64,000 bases of DNA from Muscardinus avellanarius (lineage: Eukaryota > Chordata > Mammalia > Rodentia > Gliridae), in the NCBI GenBank assembly GCA_963383645.1, contig OY726574.1, forward strand, positions 56,743,977 to 56,807,976, in the 5' to 3' direction. Below are positions 1-12,000 of the stretch, piece after piece. A program made the translations under genes and the position numbers. Below the pieces are notes generated by a model. The model was not told the DNA's origin. It was given only the letters and a program-made list of their open reading frames with translations, and did no database searches. How positions within the stretch are numbered: the first letter of the stretch is position 1; the number at the start of each line of letters is the position of its first letter.

Positions 1-319
1 AAAAAAAAAAAAGAAAAGAAAAGAAATAAGACTGGAAAATCCAGGAGGAAAATAACCCATCCGGAGAAGGAAGTAACGGGGATGACAGGGCGAGTTCTCT
101 GTAATATGTCGGGTGGATGCTATGGAGGATTGTGGGTCCACCAACAGAAAAAAGCAATAAATATGGATAATGATTTCACTTGAGAACGTCCTGAGTTGGA
201 GGTGCCCACTGGACTTTTAAGCGACTATGTCAACCGGGCACTTTAATCCTCTCACGAGGACTGTAGGGTTGGGAGCCATAAAACCACAGTAGCTAAAATC
301 ATGCAAGGTCAAACTATAG

Positions 320-690
320 CCCTGAGTGGGAGTGGCGGTGCGCACTTGCCATCCCAGGACTTGGGAGATTGAGACAGGAGGAGCGCAGGCTCCCTCCCAG
401 TCAGCCTCAGCTACTTAGTGAGGCCGTCTACAACTTAATGAGACGCTGTTTCGAATAAAGAATAAAAGCCAGGCGTGATGGCGCACGTTTGTAATCCCCG
501 CACTTGGGAGGCTGAGACGGGAGGATCGCACAGGTTCAAAGCCAGCCTCGGCTACTTAGTGAGGCTCTCAGCAACTTAGTGAGACCCTGTTTCCAAATAA
601 AGTGTAAAATAGGTCTGGGAGTGTAGCCCCCGGAGGTAGAAAAGCCCCTGGGTTCCACTCCCAGTACCACAGGAAAAAAAAAAAAAAAAG
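320..690 (+). mobile_element. Two SINEs
   Basis: Diverged copy 320-466 and a full copy 469-690 with box-like ggtctgggagtgtagccc and A tail. Confidence 0.75.
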
Positions 691-1167
691 ATGTGGAGGA
701 GAATGGAAAGAAACTGTGGGAGTTATGCTTTGTTTTTGTTTGTTCTTGGGCATACGAAAGGCAAAGTCTGAAGGGCAGGACGGGCTGGGGATCCACAAGT
801 GGAGCAAACAAGTGCGGGACTTGGGAAGCTGAGCTGGTGAGAAGGACACCGCACAGATCCTACAGACATCAGTGAAAATAAACCTGCAGTCATACAGAGT
901 GGAAACGCGCCCACTTCCCAGACACCTGTAGAACACGTGTGGGGCTGACTCAAGTTTGAGCAGTGTTAAAATAAGAGTGGAAAAAAAGGATGGGAAGAGA
1001 AAATTTACAGGAGCCCGGGAGGGTCAGTAAGCTGATCCAGGCCAGGGGGGTGGAGAGGGGAGGGAAGAGACGGAAGAGCCAGCCTAGGGAGCTGGAGGGA
1101 GGAGCGCTGAGGACTGTAGTCTCCCTTGAGTTTTTGTTTCTGGTTTTGATTTTGATTTTGGTTTTGG

Positions 1168-1351
1168 TTTTGCGGTACTGGGGATGGAACCCAGGGGCAT
1201 GCTACCTCCAAGGTATACCCCCAGCCCTATTTTTTATTCTTCATTTTAAAACAGGGTCTCACTAAGTAGCTGAGGCTGTCCTCAAACCGCGATCCTCCTG
1301 TCTCAGCCTCCCAAATGCTGGAATTACAAGCGTGCGACCCCATGCCTGGCT
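1168..1351 (-). mobile_element. SINE
   Basis: Full minus-strand copy, cggtactggggatggaaccc to catgcctggct. The preceding (TTTTGG)n tract is its expanded tail. Confidence 0.8.
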
Positions 1352-1469
1352 CCGTTGAGTTTTAACAGAAATTTCCTGGGTGTTTAGGGAATGGCAGCAG
1401 TGATAGGATGGTAGTTTATACTCAGTAGAAATTCAAACAAAAAGTTTCCATGCACAGCGCTTCTTATCG

Positions 1470-1692
1470 GGGTTTGAAGCCAGCCTCAGCTACTTAGTGA
1501 GGCTCTCAGAAATTTAGTGAGACCCTATTTCCAAACAAAATATATATTAAAAAAGGTCTGGGAGTATAGCCCGGAAGTAGAAAGCCTCTGGGTTCCACCC
1601 CCAGTACCACAAAAAAAAAAAAAAAAACCTGCAGTCCTCCAATTTTGGCCTCCCAATTATTAGGATTACAGGCATTTGCCACCACTCCCAGT
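1470..1692 (+). mobile_element. 5'-truncated SINE and an inverted fragment
   Basis: Plus copy starts at gtttgaagccagcctcagc and ends with A tail at 1628; 1629-1692 resembles a head in minus orientation. Confidence 0.6.
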
Positions 1693-2071
1693 TTGGGTAG
1701 AGCCCTTCTTTTATTATTTTTTTTCTTTTGTTGTTTGGATCTGAGAACTGAACTTAAGGGCATTTTACCTCTATAAACTGTGGCTAGGTGATATAATTAT
1801 CCTGATTCATTATAATTAGAAGTGGAGTTAGCATCCCCCATAAAATCCATACCCTGGCTAAGGGAGGTGTAATCAACAAGGCCGAAGTCAGGGTAGTTAA
1901 GAAAAGAAAATGTGCAGAGATACGTGTTATATTATTTTTTATGGTTTAATGTTCCTTCTTGAATTAAGATTTTGCAATATATAGCAAAGATAGAGATAAG
2001 AGAAAAATTAACCTGGACCAGTTGACACCACCTACTGTAATACTAAACTGTTGTTTTAAAAAATATATATT

Positions 2072-2280
2072 GTAGCTGAGTGTGGTGGTACACGCTTATA
2101 GTGCCAGTACTTGGGAGGCTGAGACAGGAGGACCGCAGATTCATGGCCAGCCTCGGCTGCTTAGTGAGGTCCTCCGCAACTTAGTGAGACCCTCTTTCAG
2201 AATAAAGAATAAAATAGGGCTGGTGTCGTAGCTCGGAGGTAGAACGACCCTGGGTTCCACCCTAGTACTGCAAAAAGATC
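2072..2280 (+). mobile_element. SINE
   Basis: Full copy, gagtgtggtggtacacgctt to ctagtactgcaaaaa. Confidence 0.8.
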
Positions 2281-2293
2281 TCAGGACCATCCA

Positions 2294-2296
<3 letters not shown>

Positions 2297-2338
<42 letters not shown>
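2297..2338. repeat. (AT)n microsatellite
   Basis: About 20 uninterrupted units. Confidence 0.95.
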
Positions 2339-2341
<3 letters not shown>

Positions 2342-2534
2342 GTTCCATTATGTTCTTTATCCTGTCTATTTTGAATTACATTTGGGGTGATGGAGCTGTT
2401 TCTTCAGCAACTGTAGATAATCACTCTGATCTTTAACACTTTCATGACAGTCTAGTGCCCAGTCTATGTTTCAAGATATCTCTTTCCCTTTTTTTTTTCT
2501 GCTTTTGTTTTTGCTTTTTGTTTTGTTTTGTTTT

Positions 2535-2660
2535 TGAAACAGGATCTCGTGAGGTTCCTAAAAGTCTCCTTAAGTTTCTGAGGTCGATCTCTAACCTGAG
2601 ATCCTCCTGTCTGTCTCCAAATTACTGGAATTATAGGCGTTGGCCCCCAGACCCAGTGTT
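2535..2660 (-). mobile_element. SINE fragment
   Basis: Head half only, diverged (gatcctcctgtctgtctcc). Confidence 0.6.
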
Positions 2661-2767
2661 TTTTCTTTACCATAGGAAAAAGTGTTATTGTCTTAAGGGA
2701 TAGGGTGGATTCTCTTTAGTTTGAAAATATGATCCTTTTCTTCATCATAAGAATGAAAAAAGAAATA

Positions 2768-3094
2768 GGGTGTATTCATTCGAGTCACCCCTCCATGCCA
2801 GTCTGGTATGGAGCTATATTTCTTTTTTTTTTTGCGGGTCTGGGAATGGAACCCAGGGGCATTCAACCTCTGAGCTACACCCCCTGCCCTATTTTTTATT
2901 CTTTATTTTGAAACCGTGTCTCACTGAGTTGCAGAGGGCCTCACTAAGTAGCTGAGGCTGTCCGCGAACCGCGATCCTCCAGGTCTCAGCCTCCCGAATG
3001 CTGGGATGACAAGCATGTGCCACCACGCCCGGCTTATCTTCTGTATTTCTATCTTTTAATAAACTTCTTTAAATCTTCACAAAAAAAAAGAACA
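2768..3094 (+). mobile_element. Short unnamed retroposon, copy 1, split by a SINE
   Basis: Left piece 2768-2821 (tgtattcattcgagtcaccc) and right piece 3034-3094 (tatcttctgtatttctatc, aataaacttctttaaatc, A tail) match copy 2 almost end to end. A 12-bp duplication aaaaaagaaata flanks it (2756-2767 and 3095-3106). A minus-strand SINE sits in the middle. Confidence 0.65.
2822..3033 (-). mobile_element. SINE inside the short retroposon
   Basis: Full copy of the 'gggtctggggatggaaccc' type, ending ccaccacgcccggc. Confidence 0.8.
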
Positions 3095-3106
3095 AAAAAA
3101 GAAATA

Positions 3107-4911
3107 AATATAGCCCCGGGTTTGAATCTATTGCAGCCTTTTGCCTACATGTGAATTTAAAGTTCATATTATCCTATGGCAGAAACATATCTAATTAATT
3201 TGCCATTCTTTTCTATGTAGCTTTTCCTAAAGGGAGAAGGAGTCGAATTCATGATGAACACCTAATTTATAAGTTAATTTCACTTCCTATATACACTTTA
3301 CAACTGTCCTAGTGGAATATGAAGAAAATGTCATAGTGAATTCTGGCTAATTCTTTTATTCAAGAAAGATATTTCTTATGTTCCCTGATATGTATCGCAC
3401 ATCAAAGTGGAATATGTTATCCATGTTCTCCAAAGGTCATCCTGCTCGGGACCAACCACGCACTTATAACAACGAAGGACAGAGCAGAACCGTGTGGAGC
3501 TAAAGATGGGCGTGGCTGGACAGAGAGCAAGGGCCAGAGGAAGCCCGGGGGGGGGGGGGGGGGGGGACCAGGGACCAGTGGTACAAAGAAGGCTGTAGGT
3601 CTGAGGCTGGAGGACATTCCTAGACGAGGCCAGCCTTCGAGGTGGACCCCTCCAGAGTGTTGATATTGGGAAGGTAAAGAAGACATTCCAGGCAGGGGGA
3701 TTGGTGGGAGCTGAGAAGGCACATTTGCATTTCAAACGGAAAGGACTGTGTTGGAGAAGAGGGAAGTGCAATTCTTCACTCAAGAACCTTGGACCCCATC
3801 ACCAGAGGCCCTTCAAGATCACCTCAGCAGAGGGATTTGGTGCTAAGAAGGAGCTAAAGCTACCTGGTTGGAGCAGGAATGACCAAGGTTAAGATGAGCT
3901 ATTGCAAGCCAGCCTAAGAGTTGGGGAGGCCATGGGCGACAGCAAGGGGCCAGGCCTCTCCCTTCTTCAAAGCAGGATGACTCTGAGATGGAAGAGGGCC
4001 AGCTCCATCCCGGTTCTAACTTTGTAATGGTGTGAACAGTAGGGCTGAGTCTGAGGTCAGAGTGAGACATCCAATGACATCAGCTTGTAAACATTTGGGG
4101 GGAGGATGGGGCGGGGCGTCCATTAAAACCCAACTGAGATATAACACAAGTGGAAGTTAGTTTCTGGGTTCCTAGAAACGAATGCCAGCTAGCTACCCTA
4201 GTTCCATCACAGCATTGATCCCTGCTCGTGTGATTGACTGTTTTGTATTCCACTTAAAGGATCACTTCCTTCCAAAATTTTAACAGAGAGAGCCAACTGG
4301 AATGGGCAAGTAAAATAATAGTAACTAGCAGCCTTAGTAACTTAAAGGAAAGATTGCAATTTTTCAAGAGCCTACTATCCATTCTGGGAGATATGGCTTA
4401 TTGGCATTTTTATCCCTGTGTGTTAAGAGCATGACCTATTGTAATATAAAAAATCAATCAGCCCCAGCATACCCATGTGCTTACATGTCACCAAACTTTA
4501 AATCTAGGTAGGCTTGAACTTTAGTAAACATCAATGTAGAGTTGTTAGTGAGAAAGCAAATTCACTAGTCCTGGTGGAGCCCAACAATTGGCAACCCTAA
4601 CAAATTCCTAGAATATCACAGAAAAGCACTCTTTGAAAAAAGACTACCTTCCTCTCAGGTGTTAGTGAAGCTCGTCCAACCAGCATGCTAGTCCATTCCA
4701 AGTATTCGATAAGTGTGTAATGTACTGGGTCAGCCTGTCCCACTAGCAGCAAAGTGGCACAGAGCACGCCTTGAGTATTTGATGAGATCAAGTTCCTAAG
4801 AGAAGCCATCATTCCAGTTATCCCGAAAAGACACTACGGTAAGTAGCTTCACTTGATGTCAGTCAAGTCTAGGATTTATCTTTATTTTTTTAACAAATCA
4901 TTAGCCCGAAA
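3107..4911. other. Unique sequence, no gene seen
   Basis: 1.8 kb without recognisable repeats apart from the G run. The open frame on the minus strand at 3376-3783 spans that run and shows no family. Confidence 0.5.
3546..3567. repeat. G homopolymer
   Basis: About 20 consecutive G; assembly length may be unreliable. Confidence 0.95.
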
Positions 4912-4924
4912 CCAAATTAAGTTT

Positions 4925-5158
4925 TGGGGGTTTTTTTGTTCATTTTCTGGTTTTGTTTTTGGTTTTTTTTGTGGTGGTACTGGGGTTCCTGGAAACCCTT
5001 CTACCTCTGGGCTACACTCCCAGACCTATTTTTTTATATATTTTTTTTATTTGGAAACAAGGTCTCTTAAGCCAGAGAGGCTGGCTTCGAACCTGCGCGA
5101 TCCTACTGTCTCCGCCTCCCAAGCACGGGGATTACAAGTGTGCGCCACCACGCCCGGC
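4925..5158 (-). mobile_element. SINE, young 'ggttcctgg' subfamily
   Basis: 13-bp perfect duplication ccaaattaagttt at 4912-4924 and 5159-5171. The 3' end is ccaggaaccccagtaccacc instead of the usual gggttccatccccag. Confidence 0.9.
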
Positions 5159-5733
5159 CCAAATTAAGTTTCTAACTTTCTTCATTTTTCCATGTATCGT
5201 ACTGGGATTCCATGAAAGGTGAGGACATGTTAAAAATGGAGACGAAAAACTCCTTATCCCATAAAATCCAATGTAAATACTTACTGTGCTATATTTTTAG
5301 AATGTACTATAAATGAGATAGCCAGATCATGGGCCCCTCCTGTATGATTCTGGGACTCTAATATTGAGCTAAGTTTTAAAAAGAACCCTTGAGAACTTGC
5401 TGCTCTTTTAATACTGTTGTGACATATTTATTGATTTATTCATTGAACACATTCATTTTAGGGTGAAAATCTGGCGTTTCAAATTAAATGGTATGACTTA
5501 GTATAAGTGACTCTCAATATACAACATTTTTAACCCAGAAATGGTCAAAGCTCCAAAAGACACACCTCTGGGGAATTTATAGGAGTTTCCTATGAAGGCT
5601 TTGCTTTAAAGTTCGTGAATATGAACTAATAAAGCATATGATTCACAAAGGACTTCGTACTTTGTCCTAGGCTTCAGAGTACACTTTCTTTTATAGGTAT
5701 CTTCTAGTTAAGTCTTTTTTATCTTTTATTTTT

Positions 5734-5906
5734 CATGGTACTGGGGATTGAAACCATTCTACCTCTGAGCTGCACCCTCAGTACCGTTTTCTTTTTTTTT
5801 TTTTTTTTTTTGAAACAAGGTCTTGAGGCTGGCCTCAAACTTGCTATCCACCTGTCTCAGCCTCACAAGAACTGGGATCACAAGTACGGGCCACCATGCC
5901 TGGCTA
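5734..5906 (-). mobile_element. SINE
   Basis: Diverged minus copy; the last SINE before the clear region around ADCYAP1. Confidence 0.75.
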
Positions 5907-6434
5907 GTTAACTCTTTACTTAATAATCTCGTTCCTTCTACCCAGAACATTTTAGTTAGAGACAGCTTTGGATATCTCTAGCACAACTTAAAACCCCCAA
6001 AGCTAATTGACCCATTTTTATACATAATCTGTATCAACTCATTGAGTAAACAGAGTTACTTGTAAAGGAAGAGCATTAGCTATTTTAGAAGTGTAAATAA
6101 TACTCCAGTGTTGTCTACGGCTATCTCCTAGTGACTTTCGGAATATGGAACCATTGTTTATACATTCTAGGGGGTAGGAATAAATCTAAATTGTGTCTTA
6201 TAAGTGTTCCAACATTGGTGCCTATTTATGAGCTTAAAATGTCCTTTTGAGTAGTTACTTAAAATTTAGTTGAATCCTGTAACCCATCAAGCAGATATCA
6301 TAGTCCAGTTTATGAAAATACATGGATGCTTAGATATCCCAAACGTGAAAAATCTTCTGACTGCTAAAGAAATATTTTTAAAGATTTCTATATAGTTATT
6401 TCCTGAATGTCTGTTTTCTCCAAACATTAGACCA

Positions 6435-8878
6435 AGTTGCATTGTTTACAAAAATTTATTCATACAAATTTTACACACTTTATATAACAGTTATCAAAGT
6501 CCTAGTTATAGATATCATGTGTGTAATAATGCTTAGTTAAGATGCTTTTATCATCGGTTGCACACAAAATAAGAGCTTCAAGACTAACATCTACCTAAAT
6601 TATCACTATATCATAAATCTGCTTCAGTTTAGTAAGGCTCTTGGCATTTCTAAAAAGTATACAAAAGATTAAACTGGGTGATCACTGTAAAATGCCTGCA
6701 GCTAGCCACGGGAACACTAAATTAGACTTCATAAATAAAAGGTTAACTAGAACCCTATTTCACCACTAATAGCTGACACAAATACAGAAAACTCTGCCCA
6801 TTATCCAAGAAACAAATAAGTACGACTAAAACGCAAGCCGGTGTGCTGCAGCATTGTAGGGCCACTAAATAGCCATCCGTGATTCGTGGCGATTTAAAAG
6901 GCAGAGAAAGGCACTAAAGCTACAAACTGCATCCGTGTCACATTGCCTGTTGAGACGGAAGACCTGAAGACAGACTGATCTGCACACAGGACTCTGTTCT
7001 CACTGTTCGCAGCATCCATCCCGTGTGGGATTGCAAACACAATTCTGTTTTCTTTGATGTATGACTTCAATCTGATCAAATCCAGAAAGGGAAAAGGAAA
7101 GGTCCTTTAAACTTTACAAACGAATGCTTAATTTTTTTCTTGTTTTTTTTTTTTTTTTTTTCTAAAAATTTGTGCCTGAAACTTGGGAGATTGACAGGCT
7201 GGTTTGTCTGTTGCTGCGTGATCTGGTTGCTGGGTATAGGTTCTTTTGTTTATAAAGATTATATGTTCAAAGAAGTAACAGGAAACACATGCTTTCTTAA
7301 CCAAGAAAGGCTACAAGGGTGGGTATGGGGCACTAGCTTACCTCACTCTCCACCACAGATACAACACAGTCCTCATACATCTGAACAACCTTCCAGGATT
7401 TATCAGTTAGAAAAATTGAGCAACTGTGAACACTACACATTCTAATATGACAAAGATTGGTTTTATGAAGTCAATTTTACTAAGCAATAAGCCATAATGT
7501 AGAAAAATACATTTTACCTACAAACTCAAGAAACAAGAGGTTCATTTTCAGTGCATAATTACTCGGTGGCAGCTACACAGGAGTTCCTAAACTTTACAAT
7601 AACTTCTTGCATCAAACAACAACAACAACAACAACAATAAAGAAAATAGTGAGGAGCATTCACAAGCTTAAGAGAAGTCAGTGAAGAGATGGTGAACAGC
7701 ACTTCAACAGCGCATTAGGGCCGGGAGAAAAGTAGCCAGGAAAATCACAAAGGAGAAGGGAGGGTCTACAGAGGTGGGGGTCCAGGGAGGATCTGGCCAT
7801 TTCACAAGATGAGAAGCGTGGACAGCACTGGAGAAAACACACTGTACTTTGCATCCATTCCAATACCCGGCGCCTAAAACCAGGCAGACACTGGACCCGG
7901 GTGGGACTGGACTTCCCCAGCTTCCAGACCTGGGACAGCCTCAAACCAGCCCCTGCCGGGGTCCTCCTCCTAGCCTCTGCTCTGCCTCTGCCAGTACCCC
8001 TCGGTTTCCTTCACTCTGTGCCAATTGCCCTAGCCTGGGGAGAGCGGGTTCTCTGGAGACCCGGGAAGTACAGAAGAGAGAGAGGGCTTCCCATCCAAGC
8101 CTCCATCTCTTGGGGTGGGGGTGGGGGGGTCCTCAGCTTCTCCCCGAGAATGGCATGGATTCTGGGGAGAAGCACAATTTGGATAGAGCTGTTGTCTCAT
8201 TAGAATTTCTTTCTGGGCCGAGAGTCTGAAAAGAGCCAAATACATTAAAAAAAAAAAAAAAGTAGAATCGAAGAAAGCGAAAGTATTGGAATTGGCACCC
8301 AGCCAGGGGGACAGTACCCACGTGAGTAACTGGCTGGGGTTGAAACGCCTGCCCCAGAGACTCCTGGGGCAGAAGCCAGCCCCTCAGCAATTCACACTTG
8401 TCCTCGGCTCCCTGGAGCAGGGCTTCGCTGTTTATGCACAGTAGCAAATGGTCAATAGTAATATCTTCAGGCCTGTAGTGGATAAAAATACTATCCTTTT
8501 AATTCCAGTTTACAAAAATAGGAGTAATATTCAAAACAATGATTGTCTCTATTTTCTATTTCTTTATATAAAAACATAAACACCTCAGGCGAATTTTCAA
8601 TCCTTGTGCAACTGCGCTCTCTATTATACGTCTATATTCTTTATATATATTTATACTATATATCATTAATTGGTCCACAAAGTATATCTGTGCATTCTCT
8701 AGTGCTTTGTAAAAAGAAAAAAAAAACAATATTACTATCAAAATATTCATTTAATGGCTTTACTTCATACATAAATACATGTTTGGATCGAACACATGAG
8801 CGATGACCGTAGAGTCAGTTTGGAAAACGACTTTTCTTTGTGTCGGGGCTGTACACGCGGGGCAGCGAGGACGCGTCG
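6435..8878 (-). other. ADCYAP1: Probable ADCYAP1 3' UTR
   Basis: About 2.4 kb downstream of the stop, AT-rich, without SINEs and without a convincing reading frame. It ends at an AATAAA on the minus strand (6460-6455), so cleavage is expected near 6435. A short (AAC)n tract sits at 7616-7636. Length fits the roughly 2-kb 3' UTR known for this gene in other mammals. Confidence 0.6.
6455..6460 (-). terminator. ADCYAP1: Polyadenylation signal of ADCYAP1
   Basis: AATAAA on the minus strand, the last one before unique intergenic sequence. Other signals upstream could give shorter transcripts. Confidence 0.5.
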
Positions 8879-9071
8879 CTACAAAAACGCTATTCGGCGG
8901 CGGCCTTTGTTTTTAACCCTTTGCTTATACCTTTTCCCCAGGACGGCCGCCAAGTATTTCTTGACAGCCATTTGTTTACGGTAGCGGCTGTAGCTGTCGG
9001 TGAAGATCCCGTCCGAGTGGCGCTTGGACAGAGGCTCGGAGTCGTCTTCCGCGCCGCCCCCGAGGTTTCCC
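8879..9071 (-). CDS. ADCYAP1: ADCYAP1 terminal coding exon (mature PACAP)
   Basis: Acceptor ttctcgcag, then [17 protein letters not shown] and the mature peptide, ending at TAG (8881-8879). The last residues are [12 protein letters not shown] run of three CGC/CGC/CGA arginine codons sits where human has two arginines. Confidence 0.97.
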
Positions 9072-12000
9072 CTGCGAGAAAAAGGGTCGGGGGGGAGGTT
9101 GAGCGGACCCGGGCCGCAGAGAGCGCCCACGGGAGCCTCGGGGAAGGGCGCAGAGCCCGGGCCTCGGCCAGGAGGGACCCCAGAGCGGGCGGCCACGGAG
9201 ACCCCGCCCTCTCCATCCCCCGGGTCTTCTGAGGACCACGGACCCGGGAGGAGACCCAGATAAACCGCGCGCCTCTTAAGGCTTCCTCCCAACGCCGCCT
9301 GGCCGAGATGGGTCCCGGACACACAAAGCAGATAGCCCGGGGGCCCTCAACGCCACGCCCGCGGCTGCCCCGAGTTTCCATCCCTCCCCCCGCCCCCCGA
9401 CTCGTAGCCCAGCGGGAGGGGAACGCTCCTATCCGCACGCTAAGTCGAAAAACCTGACGATAATAATATAAGTCGACAGGCTGCAGGCAATATTCTCCAC
9501 CGCATGAATTATTCATTGCGAAAACGTAATCTGTTTTCCCGTGGGCTTTATTAAAATGTTGCCTTCTGCTGAGACTGGCTCCACGCAAGCCCCGAGCGCT
9601 GGGTTTGTCTGAGTGAGCAAAAACTGCCTCCTTACGAGTCTCAGTTTCGCGATGCGTTTACTTCGATTTGAATTTATAATAAAGGCCAGGCCCCACCCTC
9701 CAAAATGTCACGCTTAGAGGAAATTACGGCAAATCCTCCCAGGAACCTACAAGGTTTTGAATGGTTGGGGGAGGAGGAACTGGGCTCTCTTTTCATTCAA
9801 AACGGATCCAAATCCCCGGTTTTCCTGCCCTCGCTCCCTCTCACCGGGTCTCCAGCTCTGGGACCAAACTTCAGGCGCCACTCTCACCTCCGCGGCCGCG
9901 GGGCGGGGACCCCAGCCCCACGTGCGCCCCGGCGCCCGGCGCCCCGCCCGCCCCGCGCGCGTCACGCGCCGTTAACTCTTTGCAAACTCTTACCCCATGC
10001 TCTGGGCCACCAGGGACCGCAGGTACTTCCTGGCGGACAGCTGGTCCAGCACTTCGCGGTAGGCCTGGTTAAGGATCCCGTGCGCCACATCCCTAACGGG
10101 GAGGCAAAGTGTGCAGCCGAGGTCACTGCCGGCCCCGCGGCAGCCCAGACCCCCACCCCGGGCCCGTCGGCGCAGAACTTGGGAGGAACTCTCGGGAGAT
10201 TCCCGAAAGCCGATGCTGGGGTCCAGAGGCCGGCCCGGCCCGCGGGTGGTGGTGAGTGCCCAGGCGCGCACTCGCTGACCCCCTTGGGCCACGGGCCTCT
10301 CGGGCCCCACAGACTCTCCGGCTACTGGTTTTGCGCGGCTCCGGTGGGGTCGGGTCAGGGAGCAGGGAGGGACCTGCCCCGGGGGCGCCCAGCCCTCCCG
10401 CCCTGGCCGGCGCCCGCACCTGGGGTCCGCGGGGCGGCGGGGGGCGTAGGCGTCCTGCAGCGCCGAGGCGGGGCTCCCGGCGCCCGGCGGCTCCGGGTCG
10501 TAGTAGTCCTGCAGCGGGTTTCCGTCCTCGTCGTACGCCTCGTCCTCCGGCCTGCGGGTGGCCAGAAAGAGTGGTCAGCACAGGCCCTCCCCAGCGGGAC
10601 GAGGAGCTCTGGAAAAGTCCCCACCGAGACCGGTCCCTTCTTCCAGGACAGGGTGGGGGTGATAAAGGGAGATAAAGGGCGGCCCTGCGGGATCCACGCA
10701 CGCTGGGAACCCGCGGCTCGCCTGCTGGCCGCGCACACCTAGCCAACGAAAAGGACAGCCCCGGTTCCCCGCGGGCCCCCAGGCCTCCCCCCGGCAGCAG
10801 CGCGCGGGGACTCGACGGTCCCGGGGAGGCGTCGCTGCCCGACGCGAAGACCCGGGGGCGGGGGCCCAGCGCCAGCGCCCAGGGTGGGTGGGGTGTGTCC
10901 TGGCAGCCACCCCCACCCGCGGCTCGGAGCCCAGGGGAGCCCTTCCCCGCGCAGATGTAGGTCACGGAGAACCTCCCGTTCCTATTTTGGGCCTGAGAGT
11001 ATCTGGCAGGGGCATGAATAATAGATGCCCCTAAACTTAGCCGGCTCGGCGGCGGCGGCGCGTTGGGCAGCGAGTCCGCGCGCCCGGGTGCCTCTCGCCC
11101 GGGAAAGTGCCAGGCGCTTGGAACTTCGAAAATAACCGGAGGTGAAACCAGGGGGCTTTTAAGTTCACACAATAAATAGTTCGCACTGCTCTGCCAGCCC
11201 CCGCGGGTCGGCAGGACCCCGCATCGACCCCGACAGGGGTCCCGCCGCCGACCCGACTGTCACTCCCAGCCACTGCCCCCATCCCCGAGGAAGCGGTGGG
11301 TGAACACCAGTCCCGAGCGCTGGGCCGCCGGGGAGGCTGGGACTGCGCTCCCCAGGCCCGGCGGGAGTCGTAAGGGTTACTCCCCGCCGCCGACCCGACC
11401 CCCGCGGGGGTCCCGAGCCAGGCGAGCCGCCCCGCCCGCCCGCGCCCAGCCGGTCCGCGCCAACGCGCCTCGCCCCGGCTCTAGGTCCCGGAGCCCAGGT
11501 CTCTCTGGCCACTTTCTGCCCTGCCTGGAGCCCAGATGCTGGAACCGCAGGCCAAAAACTCAACCCCGTCTCTACAGCCAACTCGACGGTCTCAATAGCT
11601 CCCCCTCCCCGGGAGAACACCCCCGGGCGCGGCTGGTCCAGGCTTCTTTACCAAGCTCGGCGAACCCGAGCGCCTCCAGGCGCCGACGCCCCGCTGCCCC
11701 GTGGCCTCCACTGCCCAGCACCTCTAGGGATGCTCGGGGGCTGCGGCGGGGAACCCGACAGAGTCGACCGACTAGAAACCCGGGTGTTAAGCAAAAGGCC
11801 AGGTTTCCCAGACCCTGGCAGGGGCAAGACTGCCCTGCGGTCCCGCCCGCCTGCGCGCTTTCGGCTCCTTCTGGGATACACCCAGCCTCTTTCTTCTCTC
11901 GAGTTGCTTTCCTTGGCCGTAACCGGCCAGCACTCCCCTCCCCAGGACAATCGGGGACTCAAAATGCATTTGTAAACGCCGGATCCCTAGAAAGAAAGCT

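Noticed and set aside
3376..3783. 135-codon frame on the minus strand
   Set aside because: Runs through a 20-base G tract (poly-proline) and has no recognisable homology or splice context.
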